Source: Lomentospora prolificans | Taxonomy: Eukaryota > Ascomycota > Sordariomycetes > Microascales > Microascaceae | NCBI GenBank assembly: GCA_029532625.1 | Contig: JARFXM010000007.1 | Span: 1,717,419 to 1,781,418, forward strand | DNA length: 64,000 nt | Reading direction: 5' to 3' | In this document: positions 46,964 to 58,665 of the stretch, in pieces | How the letters are laid out: each line of letters starts with the position of its first letter | Position numbering within the stretch: the first letter of the stretch is position 1 | Position numbers and translations under genes: made by a program | Notes under the pieces: model-generated | The model's database searches: none | What the model was told of the DNA's origin: nothing | What the model saw: only the letters and a program-made list of their open reading frames with translations

Positions 46964-47459
46964 ATGCAGCCTTCCTCTCTTATCGCAGTCTTCCTTTTCC
47001 CGCTCGCTATTACAGCAAACCCCGTTCCTCAGAATGAAAATGTAGTAGCGCCTAGCGAGCTCTTTAAGCGGCGATCCCCTCAAACATGTTCAATTGTTCG
47101 TGCCGACGTGAACTGTCGCACTGGACCATCGAGAAAGTATAAGGCCAAATCAAAGCTAGCCAAGGGAGGAAATCACCAATTCGTCTGCGTCGTGTCTGGG
47201 GAGTGTATTACACTCGATGGCCTGACTAACTGGTATGTTCTATTCTCTGATTCTAAGGATAACCATCCACTTAGCATTTGACTCACTAATGATACTCTTG
47301 GCAGTGGCTGGCATTGGTCGACTGATGCTGGTTGTTACGTTAATGGGCATTATACTAGCTCGCAGTGTACCCTTGGTATGTTACCGTGGAAAAATCGTCT
47401 TAAACACTGCAGGGGACTTAACGCTGACTGTTAGAGTAGCACGACTCGGGCATTGCTAG
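46964..47459 (+). CDS. Small secreted eight-cysteine protein, SH3b-like
   Basis: Three exons (46964-47232, 47305-47375, 47437-47459) give 120 aa; introns are 72 and 61 nt. A signal peptide ends near residue 18 (LAITA), followed by a short propeptide with a basic site KRR at 35-37, where Kex2-like cleavage is possible. The mature part has cysteines at 42, 51, 75, 81, 90, 100, 111 and 120; the C-terminal LGHC is added only by the 23-nt last exon, and an even cysteine count supports that join. The pattern VNCRTGPSRKY resembles bacterial SH3-like (SH3b) segments, and CGWxW...GCYVNGHY recurs in fungal secreted proteins I recall without a known function. Its size, secretion and gene-poor setting fit an effector or cell-wall-binding role (inference). 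Read-through of intron 2 would end differently, also with a Cys. Confidence 0.75.
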
Positions 47460-48591
47460 ACTTCACTGTTGAATCCATGCACCGATATCAGGGCCGTTAG
47501 ACCGTAGTCAGCGATTATCAAGTGTATTATTGCGGTTAATGATGATATTTTCTGGACTCAATATATTAATAATAAAGTATAAATTAAGATAGAGACAAGT
47601 ATGATGGGAGAACTTGTCCAGTCGCGATGAATCTGGAGATGGTCACTGAGACAGATATCTAATTGTGGACTAAATCCAGACCTCTGTGTAAAGACGGAGC
47701 GGACTTGACTTATAGTAACTCTTCATCCTATAACAAGCCGATGGAGTCCTTAGCTCGCTTACTTGGGCTTTGTTCAGTGCTCGTACTCCTTGGATATGAG
47801 TACAAAGTTTCAGATTTAGTAGCATGTGCTTCTTACGGCTTTTTGCACAGTTTTCTTCGTGTCACGGTTGGCGCCAAAGTACAGGCAGGCAGAAAGAGAT
47901 TAAACTCGCGAGAAGACGCGCCAACCACGCCAATCATCTTGGACCGACCCAAACAAGGGTAGTCCAAGGAGGACCACCAGATGACGGCGTCAGTCCTAGA
48001 TGGACTGAAAAAGAAAAGACAGCCTAAGGAGGACTGATGATGGGACATAATCAGTAGTGCTAGTTATTAATTTGTCGAAGACCACTATACTAAATGCATA
48101 TTATTGATTATTGGCACTTCATCCTGCAAGTAACATCCCATGAGTAGCTATAGATGATAAAGCGATGAATTAGAGTTCAATTAAATAACATAGATCCTCC
48201 GAGAATTCGATATCTTCGACTCAGAGGTTAGGAGGGTATTCAAAATATGGGAATGCAACTCAGTTGTTTAGAGTCTCTTGAACATGACTCGAGAGTCCAT
48301 CTCTTAGGATCCAAATCGGGTTCCGGGAAAATAAATCGCCGTTACCCAAAGTGTCCGTGTACATATCAAGTAAAGTTGGACGTGTGCCTCCGAAATATGG
48401 CCTCTTGAATGAATGCCTTTTATCGCGCGGCAAATTATGCAAAAGTTGACTCTGCCAGACTTGCGCGGCGTTTTGGGGAGATATCTATTTATTAATTTCG
48501 CACTTGTGCTGGTTCAGGACGTCGATTGTTAGCGCCGAGGAGGTGGATAAAACAACGCGTAGGGAACTAGTGGAAGCCTCCATCCTACTAC
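47460..48591. other. Intergenic, AT-richer, no gene
   Basis: About 1.1 kb. The ORF 47663-47962 (plus) has no domain. I see nothing else beyond the expected 3' UTR of the secreted protein. Confidence 0.4.
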
Positions 48592-49420
48592 TTACCATAT
48601 GCGAGAGTCGAGTAAATGCGCCCCACGCTTTTCTCCACCGTATAGAGCCAGCCTAAGAAGAGGGTGGTGCACGAGGGTATTCCAGCCGTCCTCTGTCTGA
48701 CCCGTCTTGACGCGTTCTTCGGCGTCTTCCACTATCTTCATGACATCTGCCAAGGACGGCGAAGGGCCGAGCAAGTCTCGCTCGCCAGTGGAGTCGAACA
48801 TGTGCGGCGGTATTCGCGGTAGGTTCCCTTTGCAAGTTTCGGATTCGACATCTCTCTGTTAGAGAGAGAGAAAATAAAAGCATCAGCCTAAGTCATCTAT
48901 AGTCGGGGGCGCGGAAGCTGCTGGCGGCGTCTAGACGAGCAAGGGAAACGAACCTTGAGAGACGATGCAAAAGACTGATAGAGCCCATTAACTCTTCTAG
49001 AGTCTCAAGCATCGACTTGAGCGCCGGCGGCAGATCTCTGCTCGCGACAGAGGTTTACTCACAACAGGTTCTTGCCCAAGTGCCATCACGGCCAATTCTT
49101 TAGTTGGCGAAGCTTGGCCGACTTTTAGCTCGTGCTGGACTGATCCGTGGCGAAGGATGCCTCGCTAGAGGCTTCGCGTTCCAATGACGGTCGCAGCTGC
49201 GGGGCTGCAAATCTCGGGGACGCTAGTATCGAATCTGCTCTAAGCGACGAACACCTCGAGGGCTGGCGCGGGGTGGCGTCGTTGTCGTCGCGCACGGCAT
49301 TGTAGAGTGGAGAGCTGGCGAAGTCGATACTAATACCTCAGTACCTTCCTGTCAGAGAATATTAGGACGAATCCGAATCAGGACAATAGCCAGCCTGAAT
49401 TTGGATGCAAAAGCGCGGCG
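48592..49420 (-). pseudogene. Probable PD-(D/E)XK nuclease-like gene relic
   Basis: Reading the minus strand from about 49320, one finds a Ser/Pro/Arg-rich coding-like stretch, then PPALKSMLETLEELMGS (near 49030-48980), then ESETCKGN and SLADVMKIVEDAEERV with WNTLVHHPLLRLAL (48760-48640). The order and these words recall the N-terminal half of the fungal proteins annotated as PD-(D/E)XK nuclease-like domain proteins, where the WN.xVH.PLL.LAL helix precedes the catalytic core. Stops and frame changes interrupt it, and the catalytic half is missing after 48592. The family call is from memory of those motifs and is moderate only. Confidence 0.45.
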
Positions 49421-52400
49421 GTTCGATGAAAAGGCACTCGCACTAATTCCTGGATCCTCGTTTATTTTCAACAGTCACACCATCATCTATGAACCCAGCT
49501 CTGGGTTGATCCGCGCAACTAGGATTGGGTTGATAGATAATGGTGCATCTGGATTTTATTGAAGATGAATGAATCTCGGGCACGTAATGATCGGTTGCAA
49601 CGACTGTCACAACGACGAACTCAAGAAGAATACTACATCAGGCAGAGGCTTCATCACCACCCTCGGCAAAATAGAATTTCAGGGCAACATAAGTGAACAG
49701 AATTCCAACATAGACCCTATGGAGACCAGGGCTCCTTCATCGTACTAAAACGGGAAGAAGCCTACGATGAAACGACACTCAGGATAGAGCGTATATCTAC
49801 CAATCTTTCTCCCCTTTAAAGTGTATCCCACGCCATCGCTTAGATCCATGTTACCAAGTTTGCGTTGGCCTATTTGTGTGCTCGAAAGTCGTTTTCGCCT
49901 AGCGCACTATGTAGCCGCCATAGACAACGGACAAACAGAAACATATACTTGAGAAAAGTAGCCTATCATGATATTTTGCACATCAGCAAGGTGATGTCTC
50001 GCCTATTATAACCGCTACTACAGGAGACGTCCCCTGTCCCTAGAGACCAGTCATTATCGTCCTCTAATCGTGTACCCTCCGTGACATCCTCTTCCCGCGT
50101 CCAACGAGGCGGCCATATCCGAACAAAGCCTACTATCTATAGAAACATCTGTTGCTCATGTTTCGCTCATACTCTTATATTTAGATATTCATTTCACCGA
50201 AAACCGGGACCAGAAATGGAAGGGGCAGCTTCGACAGCCATAGCTAACCGCTGATGAAATCTTTCTCTATACGCTAACGTAGGATTATCTGGAGTAGCAA
50301 GTGATCAACGAGCACCTGATGCAAATCGGTTATTAATGCTGCGAGGCACTTCCTGTTTGTACTCTACTAGCGGCCCGCTGCGTTCCAGCACGTCGCTAAG
50401 TGTGGTTCGAGTCTCGATTAAAAGCTTGAGAGAGTTGCAACATAAGGCGAGTTAGAAACTTTTGGATAGTTACATTACGAATAGAATTATTCATTTATAT
50501 TATCGAGCTTGTTGTGGCTTGTGCCTGGGTCGGCGCATGATTACTACAATCACCCTGTTTTCCAGTGCTGCTATAACTACGTGCACCAAAACTTGTATAA
50601 TCTACGGTAGGCCAGGCTATCTAGCCGCCCAAGCTTGTCTTCGTTTATTCAGTTTCATACCCATTCAAGCGTTCTATCAGTAAATTGCCTTTGTTATTTC
50701 GGTTCTTAGTGAAACAAGTATAGACCTTCCCAACATATTCTCAAGTGAAATATATCTATCAAGGTAGAGTGAATTTCTCAAGGCTATAAGTAACTTGATC
50801 TATATTCTACTGCTGTGTTGCCAAACCATGAATTTCCTGGCTCAGCTTCTATAATGGATAGGAAAAGAATACCCGATGATAAATAGAAGGACATGATTAT
50901 ATAGGAACAAGCTCTTAAGTCTAGCACGAACTGACTGGGATATACACTAGCTACGCAGAGTAACAGATGCTGGGGCTTCACTGCATCGAGGTGCTGCCTT
51001 CTACAACCACTTCAGTGCATTAATTATAAACAGCTGCCCAAATTTATTCGGCAGTCGCCAATACTTTCATTTCATATTAGTGTGTCTCCGCGCTTTACCC
51101 AAAACCGCCCTGTCCCTCACCTGCTCGAGAAAATCTACGGGCGGGATTCTGCTGGGATGGCGACGTAAAATCCGGGCCTAGCTGCCTAATCCTCTGGAAT
51201 TTTCACTTTTTGGTTACGGAAAAGTCAGCCTGGCTTTAGCCTGACTTTAGTCTGTCACTCGTCGGTCAGCCAGTCAATCTGTCAGTCTGTCACTATTCAG
51301 TCATTAGTCACGAGCCGAGCCATGGCAGAGGAAGAGCTTGTTGGGGCCGTTCAAACGCCCGACAAGCAACCTAGACAGGTGGGCTCTGGCATATAGTTCT
51401 TGATCATTGTTGAGATAGGAGCAGGCTCAATGTTGAGCTCATGCATGAATAACCTTGTTCACTGAGGCCGTATTGGCGTCTTTGTAGTGGAGGAGGCTCC
51501 CAACAAGGTGTCGTTGATTTTCCGACGTTGACGAAACCCATCCCCATGTGTCTGGCGATTGTTAACCTTTTTCTCTCAAGCAACGTTGTTGCGGGGAACT
51601 TTTCGGCATAATTACCCTAGAGCACGCGACGCAAAGGGGCGTTTCGACGAAGATGCCGACGCAAGCGACGAAGACTCAGTGTCCTGAGGCTAGTAGATTG
51701 TGACACATAGAAGTCCGTGGATGGAGGACGCGAGCATGACGCCTAATCTGATGGGTCTAACCTTCATCGTGTTCCCTTGAACCCGGGGACTTCTATCGGG
51801 CTCCCGGATGATGACGGCGGCGGCAACTTAGTAACCTACGGAAATCGATGAGTCTTCCACACCTAACCTGACGGGTAATTCTGCGGTTAGCCTTTTCTGC
51901 CATTCTTCACCGCCCATGGGCCTGCACTTCGCCCGCTCCTGACAAAAGGGGTGTTCCCAATTCATTTGTTCCCCGGAAACAGTCTCGAACTAGGGCGGGT
52001 ATACACGTGGTAGACGCAGGGGCCCGTGCTATTAGATGAGGAAATGTCAACGATCTACAGAGAGTATATTAACTCATTAACTGCGTATAGTAGCGAGGCC
52101 GGTTCTCTCTTTTTAGCTATATAGTAATTAAAGGTCGAGGTCGTCAATACTTGAAAGTACGTCCCAAAAAGGACTGGTTTTTCAGGCTCGATACCCATTA
52201 CAAAATGATCCCAGAAAGTACCAAGTAAGTAGGCAGGGATGTGAAGTCGTTGTACAGCATTGTTGGACGAGGATGCAAGCTGTCGAGCTGGATCCACCGA
52301 ACTAGACAAAATGCGGCATAATGAACACAAAGGTAATACAGGGATTGGTGAATTACCAATTCAGTTATGCCCCTATTTTCCTAGGAATCTCCGAGTGTTC

Positions 52401-53341
52401 CACAAGTAAATCCAGAGCCCTAGGTTTCGTTTTCAGGGTTATCTGGAACTTGTCGAAGACGAATCCAGGTGTCTCGGTGCTAGGATGATCACAAGAAAGA
52501 TGTTGATCCATGAGGATCAAGGGAAAGAGGAAGAGGAAGTCTCAGGATCCGGCACACAGAGGAGCTGGCAGACGACGTCGTGTAGCGCCGTGACACCAGG
52601 CCAATATCAAATCGCAATGGAATCTGTATAAATTAGGGATCATACTTTGATGACCATTCAGCAAAAGAAGTACACCACTTGATGTTCCCACTTAGTCGCT
52701 TAACCTCCCCGTTCTTGCTACAATCTAACACCTCTCGCCACGAGGAAACTTAGTTTACCTATCTAGTACATTACCCCGCAAAGTTGAAGACCTAATTACG
52801 CTGACACCATACCAAAATAATAACAGTTTGCATGAAATTTCCTTTACAGTTTTATCCTAATATCCAGCCGTCTGTCTTCCCTTCAAGTGCAGTCTTCATC
52901 ACAGGCCATTTCGAGTTTGCATTTTATAAGTGTATCATGGAGCGAAAGTGTCCAGCCATCTTGAGAGACACTTGATAAAAGGGGTTAAACGATAGAGAAA
53001 TTGGAGGAATTACTGATGGGCTCTAATGTGGGTGTTGTATTTTTGTTAGTAAATTTACGAGAAGTGATATCATTAGTAGGGTTTATGGGAAAAGCTGGTT
53101 TTTCGTGCCACTATTATAGTTTTGATAATGACTTGCCCTGTAAGTGTTGTCGACATTGCTCTCCATATGCTGAAAGTCACGGAAAGTTTTGTCCCCATTT
53201 CTGTTCCCTTGGATGCACAAACCATTGAAGGTGGCCGACCCTTCGTTGTTCTTACGTCCTACCTAATTGGAGAAATCTAGTAGCCTCCTTAATTCAAACG
53301 CGAGTACTCAAACCGACGACGTCGCCTATATTTTCCTTCGA

Positions 53342-53365
53342 ACCCGCAAGGAACTACTTGCGGGT
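53342..53365. repeat. Perfect short inverted repeat (hairpin)
   Basis: The 9-nt arm ACCCGCAAG is followed by a 6-nt loop and the exact complement CTTGCGGGT. It could be a fragment of a terminal inverted repeat or a chance palindrome. No gene is adjacent, so a terminator role is unsupported. Confidence 0.6.
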
Positions 53366-54090
53366 CCTGCTACAATCATATATCCTAGCTCTCACCCTAG
53401 TTCTCTCACCCGAATGGCATCTTGGCCCTTATAGCCCCTGAACCACAAATCACCACCTCCACCACAGGGAGCACTAACCTGCTTGGGGGATAGCCCGTGA
53501 TCTGTTTGCCACCCAGATATATGGATTGACTAACCAGATTCACTATCGCCTGCATTCTAACCACATAATAATATTTTACCATCCTTGCTCTACCCTCCTG
53601 GCAGTTTTCGGCTACACATCGATTTGTCGGTAACTTTTACGCCGAAAGTGGCTAAACTACAAGTAGGTTTAAGGAGGTTTTCGCATATGGTTATCAGTCA
53701 GGTACCAGTTCTTCTAATACTCAACTTTACTAGATCACTAGCGCAGGTTGATTAGTCCTATCCGTAGGCGTATGGGCGGGAGTGTCTGGCTGTCCAAAAC
53801 TTAGATAGAGCCTAGGCACTATTCCTAGTTGGAAACTTTGTCAGATAATGTGAACGGGTAATCCTAACCATGCGGGACCGCTATACGGAATATGTGGTAG
53901 TGATGGGTGAGGAAATCACCCAAGTTGGCCATTTTGCTGGTGGTCAATGGTCCAATGATTTGTTAACGAGTTGGTAGGATGTTGCTGAGCAGACTCGAGT
54001 TGGGGTGGAGAAGAGAGACGTTGAGAGAGCGGTTTTATCATTCGGCATTCAGACTGCTTCAAAGACCAGGAAATGGAAATACATGATAGA

Positions 54091-54447
54091 CTACGAGCCC
54101 AGTGCGCGACAATAACAGGGACTGCCAACATTATGGGACCTACTGATTAAGTCTTCATTATTCTGCTGAAATACCGACCAAAGCATTCCCCGAGAAACTT
54201 GTTTCTTCCTTTCCGGAGGGGAAGATGCACGCAGCCACTGAGGCTGTGGCTGAAGCATCGAAGAGGCGGCACACCACACCATAGTATTAGGATTGGGGAT
54301 GGGCATATTTTCTACACGCCGAGATCGAACATGGGGATTGGCAATTCCGCATACTGGTAGGTGCATGATACTGTTGATCAGCGCTAGCCCCATTTCGGCT
54401 TGCTCCAGATACGGAACTATCGGGCTTTTGCCGCCACCATGTACCAT
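54091..54447 (-). other. Unassigned coding-like ORF, 118 codons
   Basis: Opens at ATG 54447 and stops at 54091. Composition and amino-acid usage are plausible for coding, with Cys/His and Pro-rich portions, but I recognise no family. It may be a piece of a decayed gene. No splice-linked continuation was found. Confidence 0.2.
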
Positions 54448-55374
54448 AATTCCCCCCTGAATTCAGTGACTACAGCCCGAGGAAATGCTATTGAGCGATG
54501 GGTGTTGTCAAGCCAACCTTAGCCTTAAATCTAAGGCTATGGGAATAGGGGTCAAGTTACCTCTAATTTCGTCATCTAATCATCTCTTCAATACACACTC
54601 ACCTACATCAAACTAAACGATCCTTGGATTCATGAGATCCGATTGTCCAACAAATATCGCAGCCATTACGAAGTGATGATGTGCATGGCTTTTTTTAGTA
54701 AAGGTTGGCGCCTTGGTCGAGCCGCACATTGTACGAGTGTATCTGCAAGGGGCAGGGATCCTAGACCCACTGCGCTAGGATTGATGAGTTTGTGCCCTAA
54801 CTTCTTCTTTCAGGTATCCATACCAGTAAGGGAAGGTCAACAAAGAAGTGAAGATGGAGGGGCAGGGTACTCTGTTGTCCGGATTGCTCGCTGTGGTGCA
54901 AATGACGGCCGGCAGATTCATTCGGTCCGGACAACTCTTTACGACCCACCCCCGCCCCCCGGACTCATATAGGACGTATCCACCCAAACCCTAGCTGGTA
55001 CACCCCTCCATTGCCGATCATGCAGCTGCAGGACTAGCTCACTTGGTTGAATACCAAAGAACAAGAAACCAGCCGTATTTTGGAGTCGTAAGTGGACGCT
55101 ACTAACAGCTTAGGAGACTTTGGGTCGATCTTCAATTTGATAAAATGACCCCTAACCTGTAAATAGCTAGTTCGCTCTGTATCACTAGGAGGCGTGTTGA
55201 GAGAAGTTAGGGCTTGTCCTTCGGTCAGGTGGTATAATAGGATCCGTCCATCTTTATCATTCCTTTAATCAGCGGGTTGGCTCTACCTCTACTTGAGTTG
55301 TGTATCTGAATACCTAAAACGTCCCTTCATGTCGACGTATCAATAAGTCTTCATAGACCAGAGCCGCAGAAGCT

Positions 55375-56745
55375 ATGGACCTTTTCGCAACAGAGGCATT
55401 TACTCTCCTTGCTGTAGGGATCGCTGTCATCCTCTTCCGAACGTATGCTCGCGTCAAAGTGGTAGGCTGGAAAGGCCTCGAGGCCGACGACTTCCTAATG
55501 TTACTGGTCATCATTCCCTATTCTATAGAGACGTCGATTGCGTATGCCACTGGGGCATCGGCAAAAGGCTTGATGAATAGCGGCATGACGGACCAGGAGC
55601 GAGCTGCCTTAAGCCATGAGAGCGAGGAGTATAAGCTGAGGTAAGCAATCGGATTCGTCGTTTAGAATTCAGGGTGTCGTTAACAAGCTTATAGAGTCCT
55701 GGGGTCCAAGCTCCATATCTCGGGTTGGACTTTATACGTTACCACGCTCTGGATGATCAAGGTCACTCTCTGTGCCTTTTATGTTCGCCTCACTGTAAGT
55801 TCCTCGTCTTACATAGTGTCCAGCAAAGGCACATACGTCGGTGAACTACTCCGGCCGACGCGCAGTTGCTGATTACTATCTCAAGGCCGGGTTAAATGGC
55901 TATCGCATACGGCTGATAATAGGCTTTCTTTTGATCATAGTCACGTACCTTGTACTTGTCTTTTGCATCTTTTTCGTCTGTCCAAAGGTGTCTATGAACT
56001 GGCAGATCTACCCAGATCCAGGCAGTAAGTCAATTCTAGCCAGCTTTACTGAAGTCGTTCCAGATCTAACCGTCCCTGCCTTCGCCACAGACCTCTGCCA
56101 GCCCGCGCTTTCTAAGGTCAATATCTTCCTGACGGTTGTATTGAACGTAGTCACCGATGTGTACCTCATCTTCATACCGATTCCCATGCTCTGGCACGCC
56201 CAGTTGCCTGTGGTCAAGAGAATTGGTCTTATCATGGTATTCTCTGGCGCCATTTTTGTAACAGTCGCTGGTATCCTTCGATGCGTTCTTATCCTTCAGG
56301 TAAAACCGGTCCAAAAGGAACTATGTTCAGCAATAGATGATGCTAACTAGGACTCAAATTGACTCAGAGCCCGATTACTGGCCCAAGGCAAAGCGCATCG
56401 TGGGCCGTACGAGAGACATTCGTCGCGGTCGTCACTTCGAGTATGCCAATGATCTGGGCCGTGCTACGTAACTGGCTGAGGCGGTTCGTCGGTTCAGCTC
56501 TGTTATCAGATAAAAAAACGACAGGTCCTGAGCCCGGAAGTTTCATGCTTGGCGAAAGTGGCAACACCTCAAACTGGCGGAAGCATCAGATACAAACCAC
56601 CATAATAGCGAATGGGGGCGAGCGGCCAATTAATGAGGACACAGTCGGCTTTAACGATGGTGGCTCCGAGGATGGAATCATCCCAAAGGGAACACCCGCC
56701 TGTGGCATAAAGAAGAATGTGGAGGTTACCATATCGATCCGGTAG
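55375..56745 (+). CDS. Pth11/rhodopsin-type fungal integral membrane protein
   Basis: Four exons (55375-55640, 55695-55794, 55886-56299, 56368-56745) give 385 aa; introns are 54, 91 and 68 nt. It belongs to the large seven-helix family annotated as fungal rhodopsin-domain or SAT4/Pth11-like plasma-membrane proteins. Diagnostic pieces are RTYARVKVVGWKGLEADDFL (first helix and loop), LHISGWTLYVTTLWMIKVTLCAFYVRL (third helix), NWQIYPDPG, DLCQPALSKVN, DVYLIFIPIPMLW and SASWAVRETFVAVVTSSMPMI. A hydrophilic tail of about 85 residues follows. No N-terminal CFEM domain is present. Family members include host-surface sensors in plant pathogens, but most are uncharacterised. The second acceptor (55885) was chosen because it joins AGLNGYRIR to the preceding helix in frame. 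This is the last intact gene before the telomeric repeats. Confidence 0.87.
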
Positions 56746-57135
56746 GAGAATCTGAGGAACTGCGAATGTTGTAGGTGATCTACCCTGAGTTGGACTTGGC
56801 GAGACTATGATGTGCGTTGAAGCACCCCTTTTTGTGCTGCACCCAATATTCCACCACCGAAGACATCAGTTTCAATCCTCTTCCTCATCTACATCCACGC
56901 TGACTTTAATGCAGGAAGTGATAGATTCGATACTTTTGAAGTCGCTGCTACTATCTGAACCAATAACTATCTCTGAATCCCCAGTTTAGCCCTCCAGATT
57001 ACCTCAGTATTTGCAAACTGCAAGTTTAGATTTATATTCCACTATTTTTCTTTAGATTATCTAATTTTCTAATACTTATATCTTAATCTCTATAGTAGCT
57101 AACTGAGAAGCTTTCTTCCTTTATGCCACAGCCTA
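56746..57135. other. Transition from genic to AT-rich repeat DNA
   Basis: The first 250 bases have ordinary composition. From about 57000 the sequence becomes strongly TA-rich. The ORF 56807-56989 is unlikely to be real. Confidence 0.5.
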
Positions 57136-57321
57136 TGTTACGCTATATCATGCAAGCAAGCATGGAGGCGCTCCATGACTATTACACCATATCATGTGAG
57201 CAAGCATAGAGGCGCTCAGTAACACACTACACCACATAAGCAAGCATAAACATGCTCTGGCAGAACATGACTGCCAGTCTTGGGTCATTCTGCCAGAACA
57301 ACTACCAAGACCCTACATAAA
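57136..57321 (+). repeat. Repeat family R1, copy 1 (TGTTACGCTATATC...)
   Basis: Starts TGTTACGCTATATCATGCAA and contains several AAGCAAGCAT words. The first 45 bases match the left arm at 58227 almost exactly. This copy keeps CA and TG words, so it is little mutated. It abuts the TGTCACAGGCC element at 57322. It may be a solo LTR fragment or a terminal repeat of a DNA element. Confidence 0.7.
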
Positions 57322-57622
57322 TGTCACAGGCCGATCCGGCCTCTTATGCAGGCCGGGCAGACAAGCATAGCAGAAAAAGGGTAAACTCTAGCATAACCTG
57401 GAAAGATTAGGATTAGGTAGTATAACCTAGGCTAATTAGTAGGGGACTATACTTAGGGCACCTATAGTCTATAAGGGGACTATACCAGGGGCATATATAG
57501 TCTATAAGGGACTATATCAGAGGCAAGTATAGTCTATAGGAGGACTATACCTTTAGGGCCTATAGTCCTAAGGAGGATGAAGTCTATATAAGTTATAGTT
57601 ATTACTATTATATATCCTAGTA
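57322..57622 (+). repeat. TGTCACAGGCC element, copy A (LTR-like, about 300 nt)
   Basis: Begins TGTCACAGGCCGATCCGGCC and parallels the starts at 60124 and 62114 for about 300 bases, after which it diverges. No gag follows. A solo or truncated LTR is the simplest reading; its 3' boundary and target-site duplication are not clear. Confidence 0.65.
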
Positions 57623-57648
57623 TAATGGGTTGAACCCTGGAATATAAG

Positions 57649-57667
57649 TGCCAGCAATGCTGGCACC
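57649..57667. repeat. Short palindrome GTGCCAGC/GCTGGCAC
   Basis: Eight-base arms with a 3-nt loop, in sequence lying just after the LTR-like copy. The neighbouring GGTTGAACC is also palindromic. Possibly part of another element; function unknown. Confidence 0.5.
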
Positions 57668-58226
57668 CCTATGCCCCCTAAAAGAGGACTATATCCTCCT
57701 AATAGACCTACTATAATTAGAATACCTATATACCTCCCTATTAGGAGGTCTATAAGTAATCTCCCTATAAACCTATTATAGTAGGACTATATATATACCC
57801 CCTATCTAGAAGACTATGACCCTACTATGAACCTACTCCTATAGGAGTATATATCCCTATAGATAGCTTCTATATAACTACTACTATAGTAGGAGACTCC
57901 TTTTTCCTATTCTTTCCTTTTACCCTCTAGTTATTTTATAATAGATATATCTAGGCCCTATATTATAGACTATACTTTATAGCTAGCTTATAATATATTA
58001 TAAAATAACTCTTCCTAAAAAAGAACCCTTAGAAGTAATAATTAGTTATTATAATATCTTTAAGTATTCCCTTTATAATTAACCCCCCTTTACTAGAAGG
58101 AAAGATCTCTTTAAATCCTAACTAGGTAAACTATATAGTTAAATAAGCTATAAACTAAGCTATATAATTAATATAAGAATAGTTAGTTTAGCTAACTACT
58201 ACCCTATAGATAATATAAGTTATAAT

Positions 58227-58440
58227 TGTTACGCTATATCATGCAAGCAAGCATAGAGGTGCTCCATGACATGCCATACCAATATAAGCAAGCATGAACA
58301 TGCCCTAGTAGAACCTTAGTAGTAAGCAAGTAATACTAAAGGTTAAAGGTAAGGAATATATAAAAGAAGTAAGGAACTATAAGCTAGATAGAAAGAATAA
58401 GACTATTTTACTATTATAAGAGAATACCTACCTATATACT
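58227..58440 (+). repeat. Repeat family R1, left arm of an inverted pair
   Basis: Begins TGTTACGCTATATCATGCAA, like the copy at 57136, and continues through GAACCTTAGTAGTAAGCAAG and a segment ending near GAATACCTACC. Its reverse complement recurs at 59600-59810. This arm retains several CA/TG words in its first 80 bases. Confidence 0.75.
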
Positions 58441-58665
58441 AACTAACTATATAGAGGTAAACTTATATAAACTAGTAACTATATTAAATCTATAAATAGT
58501 ATTATAGAACTATCCTACTTACTTATTAGTAGCTTAGTAGCTAGTAAGTAAGTAGATATAGTATAAGCTATAATAGTAGTAGTATTACTTATTTAACCCT
58601 TTATCCTTAAGTAAGAAACTACTCCCTAGAAGAGCTATCTTAACTATAAGATAGCTATAATAGGT

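Larger units (their letters stand above)
49421..55374. other. Gene desert, 6 kb
   Basis: I find no intact gene. An isolated ATG at 51322 opens a coding-like stub (MAEEELVGAVQTPDK) ending soon after 51380, behind a run of CTGTCA-type short repeats at 51250-51310. A 118-codon ORF at 54091-54447 (minus) is coding-like in composition (for example NPHVRSRRVENMP) but unassigned. A perfect 9-bp hairpin lies at 53342-53365. Otherwise short, unrelated ORFs and many stops suggest decayed sequence. It is moderately AT-rich but not RIP-saturated. Confidence 0.45.

Noticed and set aside
47376..47436. Ending the secreted protein by reading through 47376
   Set aside because: Read-through gives a stop at 47435 and a non-family tail. 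Splicing to 47437 gives the LGHC ending and an even number of cysteines. It remains an alternative.
50380..50440. tRNA-like word GGTTCGAGTC
   Set aside because: A T-loop-like word occurs, but no matching acceptor stem, anticodon arm or A-box at suitable spacing was found.
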